Source: Methylomicrobium lacus LW14
GTDB lineage: Bacteria > Pseudomonadota > Gammaproteobacteria > Methylococcales > Methylomonadaceae
Direction of reading: 5' to 3'
Assembly: GCF_000527095.1 (NCBI RefSeq)
Contig: NZ_AZUN01000001.1
Location: 1,178,001 to 1,242,000 of the forward strand
DNA: 64,000 bases
A model generated the notes under the pieces. The model ran no database searches. It was not told the DNA's origin and saw only the letters and a list, made by a program, of their open reading frames with translations. Both the position numbers and the translations under genes were made by a program. This document shows positions 57,001-64,000 of the stretch, in pieces (position 1 is the first letter of the stretch; each line of letters starts with the position of its first letter).

Positions 57001-57521
57001 GCGAGAGCATAGTCTGCAAGATTCTTGGCAATGTCCAGCGGGACCATGTTGCCCGTGTAGGCATAATACAATCGAGCGAACTCGACGAAGTTCGGGATCC
57101 GTTCGCCCCAATCGTTCTCGTAGCTGTTAGGTGTTATGGGATTGCCAGGCTGGAATCCACAGTAAAGATAATACATCGGCAGCGAAGACGAGGGGCCGTT
57201 TGGAACGGTAGGCAGCCATGTCCAGAGTTGATCGAGGTAATTATCATAGGCGTTCTCGATGGGCGTATACCATGGAAGGATTTTATTGTTTTCGTCCACT
57301 ATCACAGTGTGATAGCGGAGAACCTCTGTGGTTTGGACGGCAGACTGCGCGGCGCTTTCCGGAAGCGTTTCGGGGGTTATCACCAAGGCTTTTGCAAGAC
57401 TGAAACGAGGACCCAGCAAATAACCTCCCAGCGCGGTAAATGCCGCCGCAGCACGTTTCAGAAATGTACGTCGGTCAAGCGCCAAGGCTTTACCTGGTAA
57501 AAATGGCTTAGAAGACTTCAT
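54099..57521 (-). CDS. Tat-exported glycosidase-like protein with Ig-like and repeated C-terminal modules
   Basis: An 1140-residue protein. The N-terminus has a twin-arginine signal (DRRTFLKRAAAAFTALGGYLL). Residues about 60-500 look like an alpha/alpha-toroid catalytic domain of glycosidase or epimerase type, with WGERIPNFVEFARLYYAYTG and HSDVHIDGN. A bacterial repeat (GGTITPSGNIVVNEQANLSF), PKD-like and Big-type domains follow. Two copies of a roughly 150-residue module come at about 650-800 and 1000-1140, each with GW-(Q/V)-(T/A)-F-(N/T)-L and YYWLA-(I/A)-W. It probably acts on an extracellular polysaccharide; substrate unknown. Confidence 0.65.
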   Translation of the reverse strand: MKSSKPFLPGKALALDRRTFLKRAAAAFTALGGYLLGPRFSLAKALVITPETLPESAAQSAVQTTEVLRYHTVIVDENNKILPWYTPIENAYDNYLDQLWTWLPTVPNGPSSSLPMYYLYCGFQPGNPITPNSYENDWGERIPNFVEFARLYYAYTGNMVPLDIAKNLADYALAHGMTPSNYAWPNFPYGAASGGATEINGDNVAWSQNDILIDLGSDIGMSFYKLYLFYGTPAYRTAAINVADTLAINIQPGSATNSPWPYVVNASTGESRSRYTSHFAGALTLFDLLIEHGEPNAAAYTIARQTLKDWILQYPMQNGNWVCGHSDVHIDGNTNWSNTTKSNMNLYLLDNPDFDPNFQADVLRLLQWTEDNFVNVNTNDGLSGQYFGASVVAEQFAYMMRMGYQTSRQAAEYAGYYALSGDQTYKDKAYRGFNYSMYMMKPSGESSDGPTDNVGYWWGDCYGEGPRMFFYGFKAVPEWAPPRENHILYSKTVLKNVIYTSTSVQYTATDEEGIEYLRLAFLPAAVTVNGETLSLRSDLDAEGYTVRELGNGDYAVVLKRARIGDVVISSGGLPITFTIAATASTGGTITPSGNIVVNEQANLSFSIAANSGYAIADVKVDEVSVGAVTRYTFTSVTANHTIAASFSVINVGGMIGYDGPGTTTDNISDAKGCYINATRFLATANLNVTTMKAKVLGITGGYKCAIYSDSNGRPWNLLKESTEVINPTTGWQTFNLPSVQSIQNGAYYWLAIWSNVRSNNAGIYCDRSGAIIRWTNALTYGTWPNPITTVRGNAYRYCIYAEDVGSGSNPPPTLVTPASASPNLVTGTATSLSVLGADDGGEANLSYTWATTGAPPAPVTFSFNGTNSAKNTIATFTKAGSYSFQVTIKDQGGMAVTNNVAVMVNQTLTAISVSPASVSVVTGATQQFSATAMDQFAAALIVQPTFTWSVNGGGTINNNGLFSAGNTIGGPFTVTATSSDISGIANIRVTAGISILGNNLVGSSNDVSGRNDLNCWRFQASSSFTANTMRINLASAITGRMKLAIYADNNGSPGALLITTNEVTNPASGWVAFTLASGYVITSGSYYWLAAWANVNYTPKCQTTGGNARYITRTYGSWPDPLTGTLGPYSNYESIYASNG

Positions 57522-57820
57522 AATTCCCCCATTTTTTCAGTAAAATTGATGCGGTTCTGTCTTAAAAATTCAAAGGACTTACTTAATCCTCGCCTATTTG
57601 CAGACAAATTTATCCGGCTAAAGCCATAAACTGCTGATAAGCCGACTTTCTTAACAAGAAGATGAGCCTTTCGAATCATACGCACCATTTCGCTCCCATC
57701 TACGGTGGCCTTTTCTGAAGGGAAGGATTTGAAACCTATCATCGGTTGCGTAATTTTATTAATGAATCGATGATTCTGTTTGTCTATCACTCCAGTTTTT
57801 GACTTGGAATATTTCAACAA
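57518..57820 (-). pseudogene. C-terminal remnant of an IS6-family transposase
   Basis: The middle of this 100-residue frame matches the end of IS6/IS26-type transposases: NHRFINKITQPMIGFKSF followed by DGSEMVRMIRKAHLL. The usual catalytic Glu of the (V)EQDHR motif reads DKQNHR, and the remaining two thirds of the gene are missing. A second short frame at 57841-57993 was not identified. The remnant sits beside the glycosidase-like gene, which may have been acquired with it. Confidence 0.65.
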
Positions 57821-58055
57821 AATTCAATTAACATGCCACTGTGACCTTTGCCAGCGCACGAGATTATCAGGAACTCAATTCATTCAGGTCGGTCATTGTA
57901 GTGGGTGTGTTGCAGTCGATAGGTCGGCTTGAAGAGCTTCTGCCCAATGAATTGATCGGCACTGATGCGCTCGGAGCCATCATTCAAACCGTATAAAGAC
58001 CCAGCCAGAATGAGACATTATTTCTTACATTACAGCGGAAATTTGGAGAAAGGCC

Positions 58056-58490
58056 ATGCATGTTAGTTACGAACAAGCGGAACAGGCGATCGCCGCAGCG
58101 ATTGCAGAAGCGAAGAAATTAGGTACACAAATGTGCATCGCCGTGGTTGATTCCGGCGCCGATTTGAAAGCGTTTACCCGAATGAATGGCGCCTGGGTCG
58201 GCAGCATCGATATTGCCATCAAAAAAGCCAAGACCGCCTGTTACTTTGGCATGAATACCGGGCAAATCGGCCAATTATCGCAGCCGGGCGGCCCGCTGTA
58301 TGGCATCGAACATTCAAACCAGGGACTGATTACTTTTCCCGGCGGCGTGCCGATTGTCGATCAGGACGGTGTGTTGATCGGTGCCATCGGCGTCAGCGGC
58401 AGTTCGGTGGAAAACGATCATCAGGTGGCAAAGGCCGGAGTCGATGTAATCGGTCTTGCCGATTTGCCTTCCCACCCATGGAGAACCTGA
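58056..58490 (+). CDS. GlcG/HbpS-family heme-binding-like protein
   Basis: A 144-residue single-domain protein of the GlcG/HbpS/DUF336 family: CIAVVDSGADLKAFTRMNGAW, then AIKKAKTACYFGM, the glycine-rich PGGPLYGIEHSNQGLITFPGG and IGAIGVSGSSVENDHQVA. Some members bind heme or act in glycolate or cobalamin gene clusters; the role here is open. Ribosome site GGAGAAAGG. Confidence 0.85.
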   Translation: MHVSYEQAEQAIAAAIAEAKKLGTQMCIAVVDSGADLKAFTRMNGAWVGSIDIAIKKAKTACYFGMNTGQIGQLSQPGGPLYGIEHSNQGLITFPGGVPIVDQDGVLIGAIGVSGSSVENDHQVAKAGVDVIGLADLPSHPWRT

Positions 58491-58643
58491 ACCGCTATCG
58501 TCGTGCAAATCGTATGGATCTTGCGGGCTCGTATCATGAATAGACCTGACTTCTCTGTCGATGCCCTGCCCTGGATTGCCTATAAGGCGGTTACGGCTTC
58601 CGCTTCCAAGTGACGGGGAGCGTTGTGCGCAGCGGCGAGGCAC

Positions 58644-59312
58644 ATGACCCACGGGCGCATCGTTCTATTGCTGCTGGTGCTGACCGCGTGCTCGGGCAAG
58701 CCTTATGTCGTTAACCCGGAACAGAATGGAAACGATGCGCGCTTAAACCGGGTGTTTGTAGCCAGTCACGGCTGGCACACCGGGCTCATCATTCCCGCCC
58801 GCCATCTGGATGACGCCGTTCCGGAACTCAAGCGACGCTTCGGGTCTGCGCCTTATTATGAAGTGGGCTGGGGAGACAAAAATTTCTATCAGGCCCGCGA
58901 AGTCACCACGCGTCTGACTTTGCAGGCCATATTCTGGTCGGAGGGCGCCGTCCTGCATGTCGCTGCCCTACCGAGCCAACCGCGCGCATACTTTTCCGGC
59001 AGTGAGGTGGTGGAGACTTGCATCTCGGAAACGGGGCTCAGATCCCTTAAGGCATTCCTGGCCAACAGCTTTGCGCGGGACGCTGCCGGCCAGGTTATCG
59101 CACTATCAAAAGGCATCTACAGCGACAGCCAGTTCTATGCCGGCGAGGGCCGGTACTACCTGCTGAACACCAGCAATAAATGGACCGCTAAAGCGCTGAG
59201 GAGCGCAGGCTTCGACATCGCCCCCGCCTTCAAGCTGACGGCCGGGAGCATAGTGAGCTATCTCCGATCGAATACAAGACCCTGCGATACTGCGGCGGAT
59301 GATGCCCAATAA
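58644..59312 (+). CDS. DUF2459 lipoprotein
   Basis: A 222-residue protein of the DUF2459/TIGR02117 family, recognised by FVASHGWHTGLIIPA and YYEVGWGDKNFYQA. The N-terminus (VLLLLVLTACSGKP, with LTAC as lipobox) predicts an outer-membrane or periplasmic lipoprotein. Conserved His and Cys residues may form a catalytic site, but the function is unknown. ATG at 58644 fits the signal; the in-frame GTG/TTG further upstream does not. Confidence 0.82.
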   Translation: MTHGRIVLLLLVLTACSGKPYVVNPEQNGNDARLNRVFVASHGWHTGLIIPARHLDDAVPELKRRFGSAPYYEVGWGDKNFYQAREVTTRLTLQAIFWSEGAVLHVAALPSQPRAYFSGSEVVETCISETGLRSLKAFLANSFARDAAGQVIALSKGIYSDSQFYAGEGRYYLLNTSNKWTAKALRSAGFDIAPAFKLTAGSIVSYLRSNTRPCDTAADDAQ

Positions 59313-59427
59313 TCGATCCCGGGGGCGTCCCCGCTTCTGCTAGAGTTCCATTCTCACCAAAGCCGGTGAATAATCCACCGCCTCACCTGAAAGGGCTGTG
59401 ATTACCCTGTGACGCACACAATCTGCA

Positions 59428-60309
59428 TCAACATCTTTTCGGCATGTTGAATAGGCTCAACTCACCCCGAACAAGATGATCTCTTCTATAAGAAGCTGAA
59501 ATCCAGGAAGATGCCTGAACATCCATCAAAGTCAGCCCAAAATCGGCATCGGTATCATCATCAAAGAGTCCTGTCGATACAAAGGCGCCGGTATCCAAAC
59601 AAATATGAGATAACGCTTGCCGAGGCCTCGCTGTATAAGTATGGCCGCAAAACGTGGGCGATAGATCATGCTGAAACCTGGCATGACTTTGCCTCACTAA
59701 CTGACTCGACATGAGCGTTCGGCTCCACAGTAAACGTTCTGCAACGGCTGATGGAATGGCGTCTTCGCCTAACCAACGATCGATGTCACTATTGAGCCAA
59801 ACGGGAGACTCCGCTGCCCGGTAACCGGGTTTGATTAAGTCGGCATGGATCACATGAAAGCGATTTTCTCCTTCACCCACCACCCAGATTAAAGGCAAAT
59901 TCTCTGTCAATGAGAGGCATCGATCGAACTCTGAGGACATCCGGTGTTTTTCGGGCTGAAAATAGTATTCAACCCACTCCCCCCCATACAGCAAAAATCC
60001 AGTGTGATTACTATCTTTCAAATGCTCAAGATGACCCTGACGTCGATAGGACTGGAAAAAATCCAGCATCATAATTTCATGATTACCCTGGACTGCATAA
60101 AACCATGGCTCAGCCAACAACTCCAAACATGGTAAGGAGTCAGGTCCCCGATCAATCAAATCACCGACAGAAAACAGCCGGTCATGGACCTTATTAAAAT
60201 TAACCTCGCTCAGAACACGCTGTAATAAAGCAAAGCAACCATGCAGATCCCCAACGACATAATCTTTACCGACTGAATTGTTGGATAAGCTTCGAATTGC
60301 TTTTTTCAT
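59428..60309 (-). CDS. Calcineurin-like metallophosphoesterase (bacterial PP2A-like)
   Basis: A 293-residue phosphoesterase with all metal-binding motifs in order: VGDLHGC, GDLIDRGPDS, GNHEI, HADLIKPG and GHTYTARP. This matches Ser/Thr phosphatases such as PrpA or diadenosine tetraphosphatase. Substrate cannot be told from sequence. Confidence 0.88.
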   Translation of the reverse strand: MKKAIRSLSNNSVGKDYVVGDLHGCFALLQRVLSEVNFNKVHDRLFSVGDLIDRGPDSLPCLELLAEPWFYAVQGNHEIMMLDFFQSYRRQGHLEHLKDSNHTGFLLYGGEWVEYYFQPEKHRMSSEFDRCLSLTENLPLIWVVGEGENRFHVIHADLIKPGYRAAESPVWLNSDIDRWLGEDAIPSAVAERLLWSRTLMSSQLVRQSHARFQHDLSPTFCGHTYTARPRQALSHICLDTGAFVSTGLFDDDTDADFGLTLMDVQASSWISASYRRDHLVRGELSLFNMPKRC

Positions 60310-60336
60310 TCGTTTTAACAGCTAGCTAAATTGCGC

Positions 60337-62592
60337 TTATAAATGTGCGCGTTTGAGGCGCAGGGCGTTGGCAATCACCGATACCGAGCTGAGGCTCATT
60401 GCCGTCGCGGCAATGATGGGCGACAACAGCAGGCCCCATAGTGGATAGAGCGCTCCGGCGGCGATGGGCACCCCCAAGGTATTGTATATGAAGGCAAAGA
60501 AGAGATTCTGGCGAATGTTGCGCATGGTTGCCCGGCTTAGCCGTATCGCCCGCACAATACCGCGCAGATCGCCCTTCACCAGCGTTACTCCTGCGCTTTC
60601 CATGGCCACATCGGTGCCCGTGCCCATCGCAATACCCACTTGCGCCTGGGCCAGAGCCGGCGCATCGTTGATACCGTCGCCCGCCATGGCGACTTTACGG
60701 CCTTCATTCTGCAACCGCTTAATCGTCGCCGCTTTCTGGTCGGGCAACACTTCCGCCTCGATCCGATCGATACCCAGACGGCGCGCTACCGCTTCCGCCG
60801 TGAGCCGGTTATCTCCGGTCAGCATGACGATGTCCACGCCTTCCCGGTGCAAATCAGCAATGGCTTCCGGGGTAGAAGCCTTGATCGGATCGGTCACGCC
60901 GAGTAAGCCCGCTTCCCGACCCTCTATGTCCACCAACATCACGGTCTGACCTTCCTGGCGTAGAGCTTCCGCTGTTTCGGCCAAGCTGCCAAATTGAATA
61001 CCCAAATCGTCCATCAGCAACGCCGTGCCCAGCGCGACCGAATGGCCATCGACTTTACCTGTCACTCCCCGTCCAGTCAGGGATTGGAATTCTTCCACGG
61101 ATACGGTCCGAATGCCACGCTGTTCCGCTCCTTTGACGATAGCCGATGCCAGGGGATGCTCGCTGCCCCGTTCCAGGCTTGAGACGAGGCGCAATAACTC
61201 CTGTTCATCCACGTCTTTCGCGGCAACCACGGAGACCAGCTGTGGCTTGCCTTCGGTCAGGGTGCCCGTTTTGTCCACCACCAGCGTATCGATTTTTTCC
61301 AGGACTTCCAGTGCCTCGGCATTCTTGATCAGGACGCCCGCCAGAGCGCCTTGTCCGGTGCCCACCATGATGGACATGGGCGTCGCGAGACCCAATGCAC
61401 AGGGACAGGCGATAATGAGCACGGCCACGGCGTTGACAATGCCGTGGGACAGGCGCGGCTCCGGCCCCCAGAGGGACCAGACAATCAACGTGAGGATGGC
61501 GATAGCCACCACCGCTGGCACGAAATAGCCCGAGACGGTGTCGGCCAGTTTCTGAATAGGCGCGCGGCTGCGTTGCGCCTCGCCGACCCTATGGATGATT
61601 TGCGCCAACAGGGTATCGGACCCCACCTTTTCGGCGCGCAACAACAGGCTGCCGGTGCCGTTCACCGTGGCACCAATCAACTGATCGCCAGCTCTTTTTT
61701 CTACGGGAATCGACTCACCCGTCACCATGGACTCATCGACGGCGCTGACGCCTTCAAGAACAGTGCCGTCCACCGGAACTTTCTCGCCGGGACGCACCCG
61801 TAGCACTTGGCCTGGTAGTACCTGCTCCAAAGGCACATCGCGTTCACTACCGTCTTCCAGCACACGGCGCGCAGTCTTCGGCGCGAGTCCCAGCAGCATT
61901 TTGATCGCGGCACCCGTGCGGCTACGCGCCCGCAGCTCCAAAACCTGCCCTAACAGCACCAAGGTCGTGATGACGGCAGCCGCCTCGAAATAAACCGGCA
62001 CCATGCCTGCCATGCTACGCAAGCTGTCTGGAAATAGACCGGGCCAGACGGTAGCCGCCAGACTATAGAGCCAGGCAACGCCGATCCCCAAGGCAATCAG
62101 CGTAAACATGTTGAGGCTGCGATGAATTAAGGAAGCCCATCCACGCACAAAGAACGGCCAGCCTCCCCAGAGCACCACGGGCGTGGCAAGCGCTAATTGA
62201 AGCCATTGCAGCCTTCGTGCATCCAGAAAACCGGGCATGGCGGCCGGATAAAGATCATGGCCCATGGCCAGAATGAACAATGGCAAAGATAATGCAGCGC
62301 TAACCCAAAAACGCAGCGACATGGCCTTTAGCTCGCGGTCTTCGGTTTCAACTTCGGCTGTTCGCGGTTCCAGGGCCATACCACAAACCGGGCAGTTCCC
62401 CGGTTCATCGCGCACAACCTCAGGGTGCATGGGGCAGACGTATTGGGTTCGAGATACAGCGATCGGCTCGACCATTTGTTCCAAGGACATTCCGCATTTG
62501 GGGCAACTGCCAGGCTGCAACTGACGGATTTCCGGATGCATCGGGCAGGTGTATATCGGCGATTTCAAGGCCGCTTTAACTTTTGTAGACAT
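60337..62592 (-). CDS. copA: Copper-exporting P1B-type ATPase
   Basis: A 751-residue heavy-metal pump. Two N-terminal YHS-like metal-binding modules (YTCPMHPEIRQ...CPKCGM and YVCPMHPEVVR...CPVCGM) replace the usual CxxC ferredoxin-like domains. Core motifs: phosphatase loop VTGES, copper-site CPCALG (about 396), phosphorylation site DKTGTLTEG (about 439), SEHPLA and GDGINDAPAL. ATG at 62592 has a GGAGAA site. It may protect against copper used by the nearby multicopper oxidases (inference). Confidence 0.93.
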   Translation of the reverse strand: MSTKVKAALKSPIYTCPMHPEIRQLQPGSCPKCGMSLEQMVEPIAVSRTQYVCPMHPEVVRDEPGNCPVCGMALEPRTAEVETEDRELKAMSLRFWVSAALSLPLFILAMGHDLYPAAMPGFLDARRLQWLQLALATPVVLWGGWPFFVRGWASLIHRSLNMFTLIALGIGVAWLYSLAATVWPGLFPDSLRSMAGMVPVYFEAAAVITTLVLLGQVLELRARSRTGAAIKMLLGLAPKTARRVLEDGSERDVPLEQVLPGQVLRVRPGEKVPVDGTVLEGVSAVDESMVTGESIPVEKRAGDQLIGATVNGTGSLLLRAEKVGSDTLLAQIIHRVGEAQRSRAPIQKLADTVSGYFVPAVVAIAILTLIVWSLWGPEPRLSHGIVNAVAVLIIACPCALGLATPMSIMVGTGQGALAGVLIKNAEALEVLEKIDTLVVDKTGTLTEGKPQLVSVVAAKDVDEQELLRLVSSLERGSEHPLASAIVKGAEQRGIRTVSVEEFQSLTGRGVTGKVDGHSVALGTALLMDDLGIQFGSLAETAEALRQEGQTVMLVDIEGREAGLLGVTDPIKASTPEAIADLHREGVDIVMLTGDNRLTAEAVARRLGIDRIEAEVLPDQKAATIKRLQNEGRKVAMAGDGINDAPALAQAQVGIAMGTGTDVAMESAGVTLVKGDLRGIVRAIRLSRATMRNIRQNLFFAFIYNTLGVPIAAGALYPLWGLLLSPIIAATAMSLSSVSVIANALRLKRAHL

Positions 62593-62941
62593 TTTAAGTT
62601 CTCCAACGAAAAACGACCTATTTAGCGATAGCTTGGTTTTTTATGGCTCCAAGCCTTTCGATGTCAAACTCTCAAGTTATCGCAGATAGACGTTTACCAA
62701 CGATCAATGTCATATTTTTCGTAAGATTAGACACGACGCAGCCTAGAAAGCTTCATATTATGCTTTCAAATGTCCTCGCATCAACGTAGAGAGCATAAGT
62801 TCTGCCGCATTTTCCGCAAATAAGACGGCCATGAACAGTCAGTCGGTCAATCAATGGAAACTTTATAACTGTCTAAAAGGGTAGAACATCCAGATTACTG
62901 TATAACTATATCTCCGGCTTGTTACCAAGGCAAAAAACATC
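62593..62941. other. Divergent intergenic region between copA and TMEM175-like gene
   Basis: No gene is seen in about 350 bp. It must hold promoters in both directions; a short hairpin (GCTTGG...CCAAGC, near 62630-62655) lies in the copA leader. I did not see a clear CueR-type copper operator. Confidence 0.4.
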
Positions 62942-63565
62942 ATGCAAAGGCACGAAGAAAAAGAGACAGGACGCATAGAAGGGTTTAGTGATCACGTCTT
63001 CGCTATAGCCATGACGCTGCTTGTGATCGAAATCAAGATACCGAGCCATGAGCTGGTTGCAGCAAAGGGGTTGGCGCAATCCTTAGCCGCGCTTTGGCCC
63101 AGCTATTTGGCGTTCTTGACCAGCTTCTTCACAATCCTTGTCATCTGGGTACACCACCACTGGATCTTCGGGTTGATCAGAAGAATTGACCATCCTTTCC
63201 TTTACTGTAATGGTCTCTTGCTGCTCTTTGTCGCATTCGTACCCTTCCCAACAGCGCTCATAGCAGAGTATTCGCTCCATCCCGACGCAAAGGTGGCCGC
63301 AAACTTGTATACAGGAACATTCCTGGCCATTTCACTCACCTTCGACATGCTATGGCGATATGCCTCGAAAAGACTACTGTCAACAAATTCAACCCGCGTA
63401 AAAAAAGACGAGGCCGCGCAAATTACTAAGCAGTATCGGTTTGGCCCCCTTCTCTATTTCGCAATCTTCGGGTTATCGTTCGTGTCTGAAACATTGAGTC
63501 TTGCTCTGTGTTTGATGCTGGCATTGCTTTTCGCACTTGGGGGCTGGCCAATCAGAAGGCAGTAA
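62942..63565 (+). CDS. TMEM175-family (DUF1211) potassium-channel-like protein
   Basis: A 207-residue membrane protein with six expected helices. The defining FSD motif is in RIEGFSDHVFAIAMTLLVIEIKIP; further family features are LWPSYLAFLTSFF, WVHHHWIF and FVPFPTALIAEYS. Bacterial TMEM175 proteins conduct potassium as tetramers. Confidence 0.88.
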   Translation: MQRHEEKETGRIEGFSDHVFAIAMTLLVIEIKIPSHELVAAKGLAQSLAALWPSYLAFLTSFFTILVIWVHHHWIFGLIRRIDHPFLYCNGLLLLFVAFVPFPTALIAEYSLHPDAKVAANLYTGTFLAISLTFDMLWRYASKRLLSTNSTRVKKDEAAQITKQYRFGPLLYFAIFGLSFVSETLSLALCLMLALLFALGGWPIRRQ

Positions 63566-63620
63566 GCGATACCGCCTTTGCTTGTCTCCAGTAACAAAAC
63601 CCGCCGCACTGAGTCACCGG

Positions 63621-64000
63621 TCATTCTTCATTCATTTCGGAATCGGACCAATGCCGGTCGAGCACAGGATGGGACAGGTAATACAACGGAATGCTCAGGA
63701 AGATTATCGTACTGAGATGCAAACTCAGGAATGAAACGGGGATGGCTATCAAGCTGATAATAATTGGGCTTACAATCATTCGTCGTGTTACCAGTCGTCG
63801 GGTGTCTTCTTCGATCTTGTGGGCGAGCAGGTGGGGATGCAAAACCGCATATCTCCAGAGAGCGATCAGAGCAAGCCCAATGACAATTTGTACACCGCCA
63901 AATAGCAGCGTAACCAATGGCTCGTCGCGATAGGCGCCTTTGAGCTCCGTGATGAACGGTAGCAGTGTGACAGGGAACAGAAAAAAAAGGTTGAGCCAAA
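63621..64000 (-). CDS. Second TMEM175-like protein, C-terminal part (runs off the window)
   Basis: The minus-strand frame is open to the window edge and begins WLNLFFLFPVTLLPFITEL, followed by IALWRYAV and IIFLSIPLYYLSHPVLD. This is the C-terminal half of a TMEM175/DUF1211 protein; the FSD-containing half should lie beyond 64000. It is convergent with the first TMEM175 gene, 55 bp away. Confidence 0.7.
   Translation of the reverse strand, partial: WLNLFFLFPVTLLPFITELKGAYRDEPLVTLLFGGVQIVIGLALIALWRYAVLHPHLLAHKIEEDTRRLVTRRMIVSPIIISLIAIPVSFLSLHLSTIIFLSIPLYYLSHPVLDRHWSDSEMNEE

Noticed and set aside
57841..57993. Short frame VTFASARDYQELNSF... as another transposase fragment
   Set aside because: Too short and without a recognisable family motif.
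1..64000. CRISPR array, rRNA or tRNA genes, prophage
   Set aside because: No regularly spaced repeats, rRNA-like or cloverleaf sequence, or phage structural genes were recognised on reading either strand.

Overview
The window looks like a chromosomal piece of a gammaproteobacterium. Its gene content (heme d1 operon, paired glnK-amtB, type I GlnA with NtrB/NtrC, c-type cytochromes, a giant multicopper oxidase) would suit a methanotroph of the Methylococcales. That placement is inference: no methane or methanol oxidation gene is present here.

Region 1 (1-8.2 kb) is an insertion-sequence graveyard. A subtilisin-like protease gene, read on the minus strand from the window edge, is cut at position 1216 by an ISAzo13-type element. 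An IS630-type element sits against that element's far end. A non-coding relative of the ISAzo13 element (a MITE), a 5'-nucleotidase fragment, an IS200-like protein without its HUH motif, and a frameshifted UDP-sugar dehydrogenase (tviB-like) follow.

Region 2 (8.2-18.2 kb) holds a Crp/Fnr regulator and a cytochrome cd1 / heme d1 operon: a cd1-type cytochrome, two small c-type cytochromes, NirF, the four siroheme decarboxylase subunits NirD/L/G/H, and NirJ. Accessory cassettes have entered it: DUF433 plus an HNH nuclease between nirC and nirF, a PIN toxin-antitoxin pair between nirH and nirJ, and a YefM/YoeB pair just after nirJ.

Region 3 (18.2-31.4 kb) is nitrogen control. It contains a DUF748/AsmA-like envelope protein, two glnK-amtB pairs, an outer-membrane porin divergent from glnA, glnA, and ntrB-ntrC. 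Sigma-54 promoter sequences precede glnK2, the porin and ntrB. Tandem NtrC-type boxes lie upstream of glnK2 and between the porin and glnA.

Region 4 (31.4-53.8 kb) is the most interesting part. A sigma-54 activator of the VpsR type is followed, beyond a cleanly inserted IS66 element, by two multicopper oxidase operons. Each begins with a near-consensus sigma-54 promoter (TGGCATAACTATTGC and TGGCACAACTATTGC) inside homologous upstream and leader modules. Operon A carries an Ig-repeat exported protein, a giant MnxG/MofA-like oxidase (split here by two frameshifts), a beta-propeller protein (split by an amber codon), a SCO1-like protein, and a cytochrome c / ABC-type binding-protein fusion. Operon B carries a second multicopper oxidase and a SCO1-cytochrome c fusion, with a b-type cytochrome convergent to it. 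Sigma-54 control plus a giant multicopper oxidase recalls the manganese-oxidation systems of Pseudomonas; metal oxidation is a hypothesis, not shown by sequence.

Region 5 (53.8-64 kb) is mixed: a Tat-exported glycosidase-like protein with Ig-like and duplicated C-terminal modules, an IS6 remnant, a GlcG/HbpS protein, a DUF2459 lipoprotein, a metallophosphoesterase, a copper P-type ATPase, and two convergent TMEM175-like channel genes.
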